Origin: Nocardia salmonicida NBRC 13393
GTDB taxonomy: Bacteria > Actinomycetota > Actinomycetes > Mycobacteriales > Mycobacteriaceae
Reading direction: 5' to 3'
Assembly: GCF_001613085.1 (NCBI RefSeq)
Contig: NZ_BDBR01000014.1
Coordinates: forward strand, 1-41,102
Length of the DNA stretch: 41,102 nt
In this document: piece after piece, positions 39,488-41,102 of the stretch
Layout of the letters: each line of letters begins with the position of its first letter
How positions within the stretch are numbered: the stretch's first letter is position 1
Position numbers and translations under genes: made by a program
The notes under the pieces: generated by a model
The model's input: only the letters and a program-made list of their open reading frames with translations
What the model was told of the DNA's origin: nothing
The model's database searches: none

Positions 39488-40774
39488 GTGAGAAGCAGCT
39501 CCCATGGTAAAGCATGCCCTCAGCAAGGTGCTGATTTCGGGGTTGAGGACTCGACCACAGCCCTCGACTGGACCGACATATCTCAGGCCGAAGCCAACGT
39601 GCAGCGGCTCGAGGAGCTCAATGCCGGTCAACGCGGCCGCTCCTGGTCGCTGCCGATCCCCGCGCACAGCGCAGGTCGCGTCCCCGCGATCGCTAGCTGC
39701 TCGATATGGCTCGATCAGGTGCGCGTCATACTCGCCTCCGACCGTGGTGCCGCCATACGCGGCGCTCAGGGCATCAGTGCGGACTTCGTAGTCGCAGTCG
39801 CTGAAGCAATGACCAAGTTCGCCACAGGCGGCACAGGGCGCGATGTGACCGCCTCTAACGAGGCACTGGCCCTGCGTGCAGGTGTCAGCACGCGGGCTGT
39901 GCGGCGGGCCCGGAAAGTGCTCTCAGATCTCGGCTTGGCCGTCGAGATGGCGCGCGGACGTAACCGCCTCAGCCGCCTCGAACGGCTGCTGGCTGAAGCA
40001 CACCACGGAGGCCGACAGACGAGAGCTGCCTCGGTTTGGTACCTCACTTCGCCTCGCGAAGCCGCAATGTTGCCCCGCCGCGGCTCGGCGTCGCTCGGTC
40101 CCCGATCCATGGCTATGAAGGCGGCGCTTGGATATACCCAGGTCAACGGCACTGGCCACCTACCCACCTCTAGGTGGGTTAGTAGTAAATCTCTAGTTAG
40201 GAATTACTCACCAACGCGCGCGAACGCGCACGCGGGCGCGAGGACGCCACGAGTAAAGAGCGAAGAGCGCCGCCCACGTGCTCTGCATCTGCAACAAGCT
40301 GCTGCTGAGCTGGTCCATGAGTGTATCGGCATGGACCGCGGGCAGTGGCAACGAGTCGATCGAGATCAGTGGCTTCGCCTGGCCGGCACCCATATCGGCG
40401 CGGTTTGCGACGTGATCGCCTCGGCGAACATCGACACGACTCGATGGGATGGCCGTGCGATTGCCCGCCGGATTTCGGAGGAGAACCGCCGTCGAGGGCT
40501 GGCGTGGCCTCAGGTTCGGCGCCCGATCGGATTTCTGAAACGCCGTCTCAGCGAGCTCGATTGGACCGAAGCGACGCCCGCCGAGCGTGCCGCTGCACGC
40601 CATGCCGCCGACCTCGCGGCCGCGGCGAAGCGTGCGGCGGAGAGGGCCGCTGTACCGGTGGTCACCGCGGGCGAATCCCCCGCCATCCAGGAGTGGAGAA
40701 AGGCAATGGACGGCAAGTTTCCGAGCCTTGCCCGCAACTCCAAGCTCCGCGGCCGCGTTGCGGTTTCGCGCTGA
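39488..40774 (+). CDS. Replication-type winged-helix protein
   Basis: This is 428 residues from GTG 39488 (GAAAGGA upstream). The N-terminal half holds a winged HTH in the style of plasmid Rep/DnaD-like proteins: DFVVAVAEAMTKFATGGTGRDVTASNEALALRAGVSTRAVRRARKVLSDLGL. A later basic helical region ends with an alanine/arginine coiled stretch (AARHAADLAAAAKRAAERAA). Similar proteins are annotated as replication proteins in Rhodococcus and Nocardia plasmids. No iterons are visible next to it. It may be a second initiator or a helper of the RepA at 6853. The NrdH gene follows 23 bp downstream. Confidence 0.55.
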   Translation: MRSSSHGKACPQQGADFGVEDSTTALDWTDISQAEANVQRLEELNAGQRGRSWSLPIPAHSAGRVPAIASCSIWLDQVRVILASDRGAAIRGAQGISADFVVAVAEAMTKFATGGTGRDVTASNEALALRAGVSTRAVRRARKVLSDLGLAVEMARGRNRLSRLERLLAEAHHGGRQTRAASVWYLTSPREAAMLPRRGSASLGPRSMAMKAALGYTQVNGTGHLPTSRWVSSKSLVRNYSPTRANAHAGARTPRVKSEERRPRALHLQQAAAELVHECIGMDRGQWQRVDRDQWLRLAGTHIGAVCDVIASANIDTTRWDGRAIARRISEENRRRGLAWPQVRRPIGFLKRRLSELDWTEATPAERAAARHAADLAAAAKRAAERAAVPVVTAGESPAIQEWRKAMDGKFPSLARNSKLRGRVAVSR

Positions 40775-40797
40775 TCTCACCACGAAAGGACCAGTTC

Positions 40798-41031
40798 ATG
40801 ATCACCGTCTACAGCACGCCGGAGTGCGTTCAGTGCCACGCGACCTACCGCGCCCTGGAAAAGGCCGGCGCCGACTATCACGTTGTCGACATCAGCCACG
40901 ACGCGCGCGCCCGCGATTTCGTCATTGGCTTGGGCTACAGCCAGGCACCTGTGGTTGTGAGCGGAGATGACCACTGGTCAGGTTTCCGGCCTGATCGGAT
41001 CCGCGCCAGCATCGGTAGCTCGGGGTCATGA
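40798..41031 (+). CDS. nrdH: NrdH-type glutaredoxin-like redoxin
   Basis: This is 77 residues from ATG 40798 with GAAAGGA upstream. The active site CVQC (C10, C13) and the end HWSGFRPDRI are diagnostic for NrdH, which passes electrons to class Ib ribonucleotide reductase (NrdEF). Actinobacterial nrdH is normally followed by nrdI and nrdE; the next frame here is short and different. Carried on a plasmid, it may boost dNTP supply. Confidence 0.85.
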   Translation: MITVYSTPECVQCHATYRALEKAGADYHVVDISHDARARDFVIGLGYSQAPVVVSGDDHWSGFRPDRIRASIGSSGS

Positions 41032-41032
41032 A

Positions 41033-41102
41033 ATGCCCGCCGTACGTACGGAATCCGAGCGATATGTTGCCGAGGACTTCACCCGCCAGCCCCCGCACGA
41101 CA
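41033..41102 (+). CDS. Partial gene at the window end
   Basis: ATG 41033 begins MPAVRTESERYVAEDF and runs off the window. It starts one base after the NrdH stop. No family can be recognised from 23 residues. Confidence 0.4.
   Translation, partial: MPAVRTESERYVAEDFTRQPPHD

Overview
The window looks like part of a large, GC-rich actinobacterial conjugative plasmid, most likely from Nocardia, Rhodococcus or a close mycolate-containing relative. The reasons are high GC at third codon positions, strong Shine-Dalgarno sites, many ATGA or TGATG gene overlaps, a WhiB-type iron-sulfur protein, LpqH-like lipoproteins, an NrdH redoxin and an iteron-plus-RepA replication locus. No rRNA, tRNA, CRISPR array, transposase or relaxase was found.

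Layout. (1) 1-5728 is a plus-strand run of small accessory genes of mostly unknown function, including an HsdM-like protein without its catalytic motif IV and a double helix-turn-helix (HTH) protein. (2) 5729-7899 is the replication region: DnaA boxes, 12 iterons and a RepA-type initiator. (3) 7900-12467 is an unstable accessory region with a tandemly duplicated HTH gene, a scrambled third copy, a frameshifted DUF6884 gene, a nucleoside deoxyribosyltransferase-like protein and small proteins, mostly on the minus strand. (4) 12638-28947 is a divergently transcribed type IV secretion/conjugation block. Its minus arm encodes an FtsK/TcpA-type coupling ATPase, a 52-residue membrane protein not obvious from simple ORF calling, a truncated FtsK-like paralogue, a MinD/EspI-like ATPase, an NTF2/VirB8-like anchor protein and an LpqH-like lipoprotein. 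Its plus arm encodes candidate VirB2 and VirB3/TcpE proteins, a VirB4 ATPase, a VirB6-like channel protein, a VirB8/TcpC-like protein, a three-domain cell-wall hydrolase, another VirB8-like protein and another lipoprotein. (5) 28959-31918 carries cargo: a GNAT acetyltransferase, an atypical cytochrome P450 and a DUF5593-like protein. (6) 32098-34488 is minus strand: an HTH/formylglycine-generating-enzyme-like fusion, a class IV aminotransferase and a double-HTH regulator. (7) 34761-41102 encodes a secreted glycine-zipper protein, a zinc-ribbon/WhiB fusion, a coupled run of unknown genes, a small AT-hook-like protein, a second replication-type winged-helix protein and NrdH.

Four non-coding signals cut across the genes. 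A 25-bp dispersed repeat occurs 11 times; some copies form inverted pairs around a small gene, some supply stop codons, and two lie in frame inside genes. A palindromic operator family stands in front of three accessory genes or operons. Seven GACCGCT heptamers, all in one orientation, lie between the two divergent conjugation operons. A mirrored promoter element stands near the outer edges of that same intergenic region.

The working model is a self-transmissible plasmid. The FtsK-like motor and VirB4 would power a mating channel, the wall hydrolase would open peptidoglycan, the lipoproteins and VirB8-like proteins would build its outer part, and the GACCGCT array is a candidate recognition site for the motor. 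All functional statements rest on motif recognition by eye; no database search was run.
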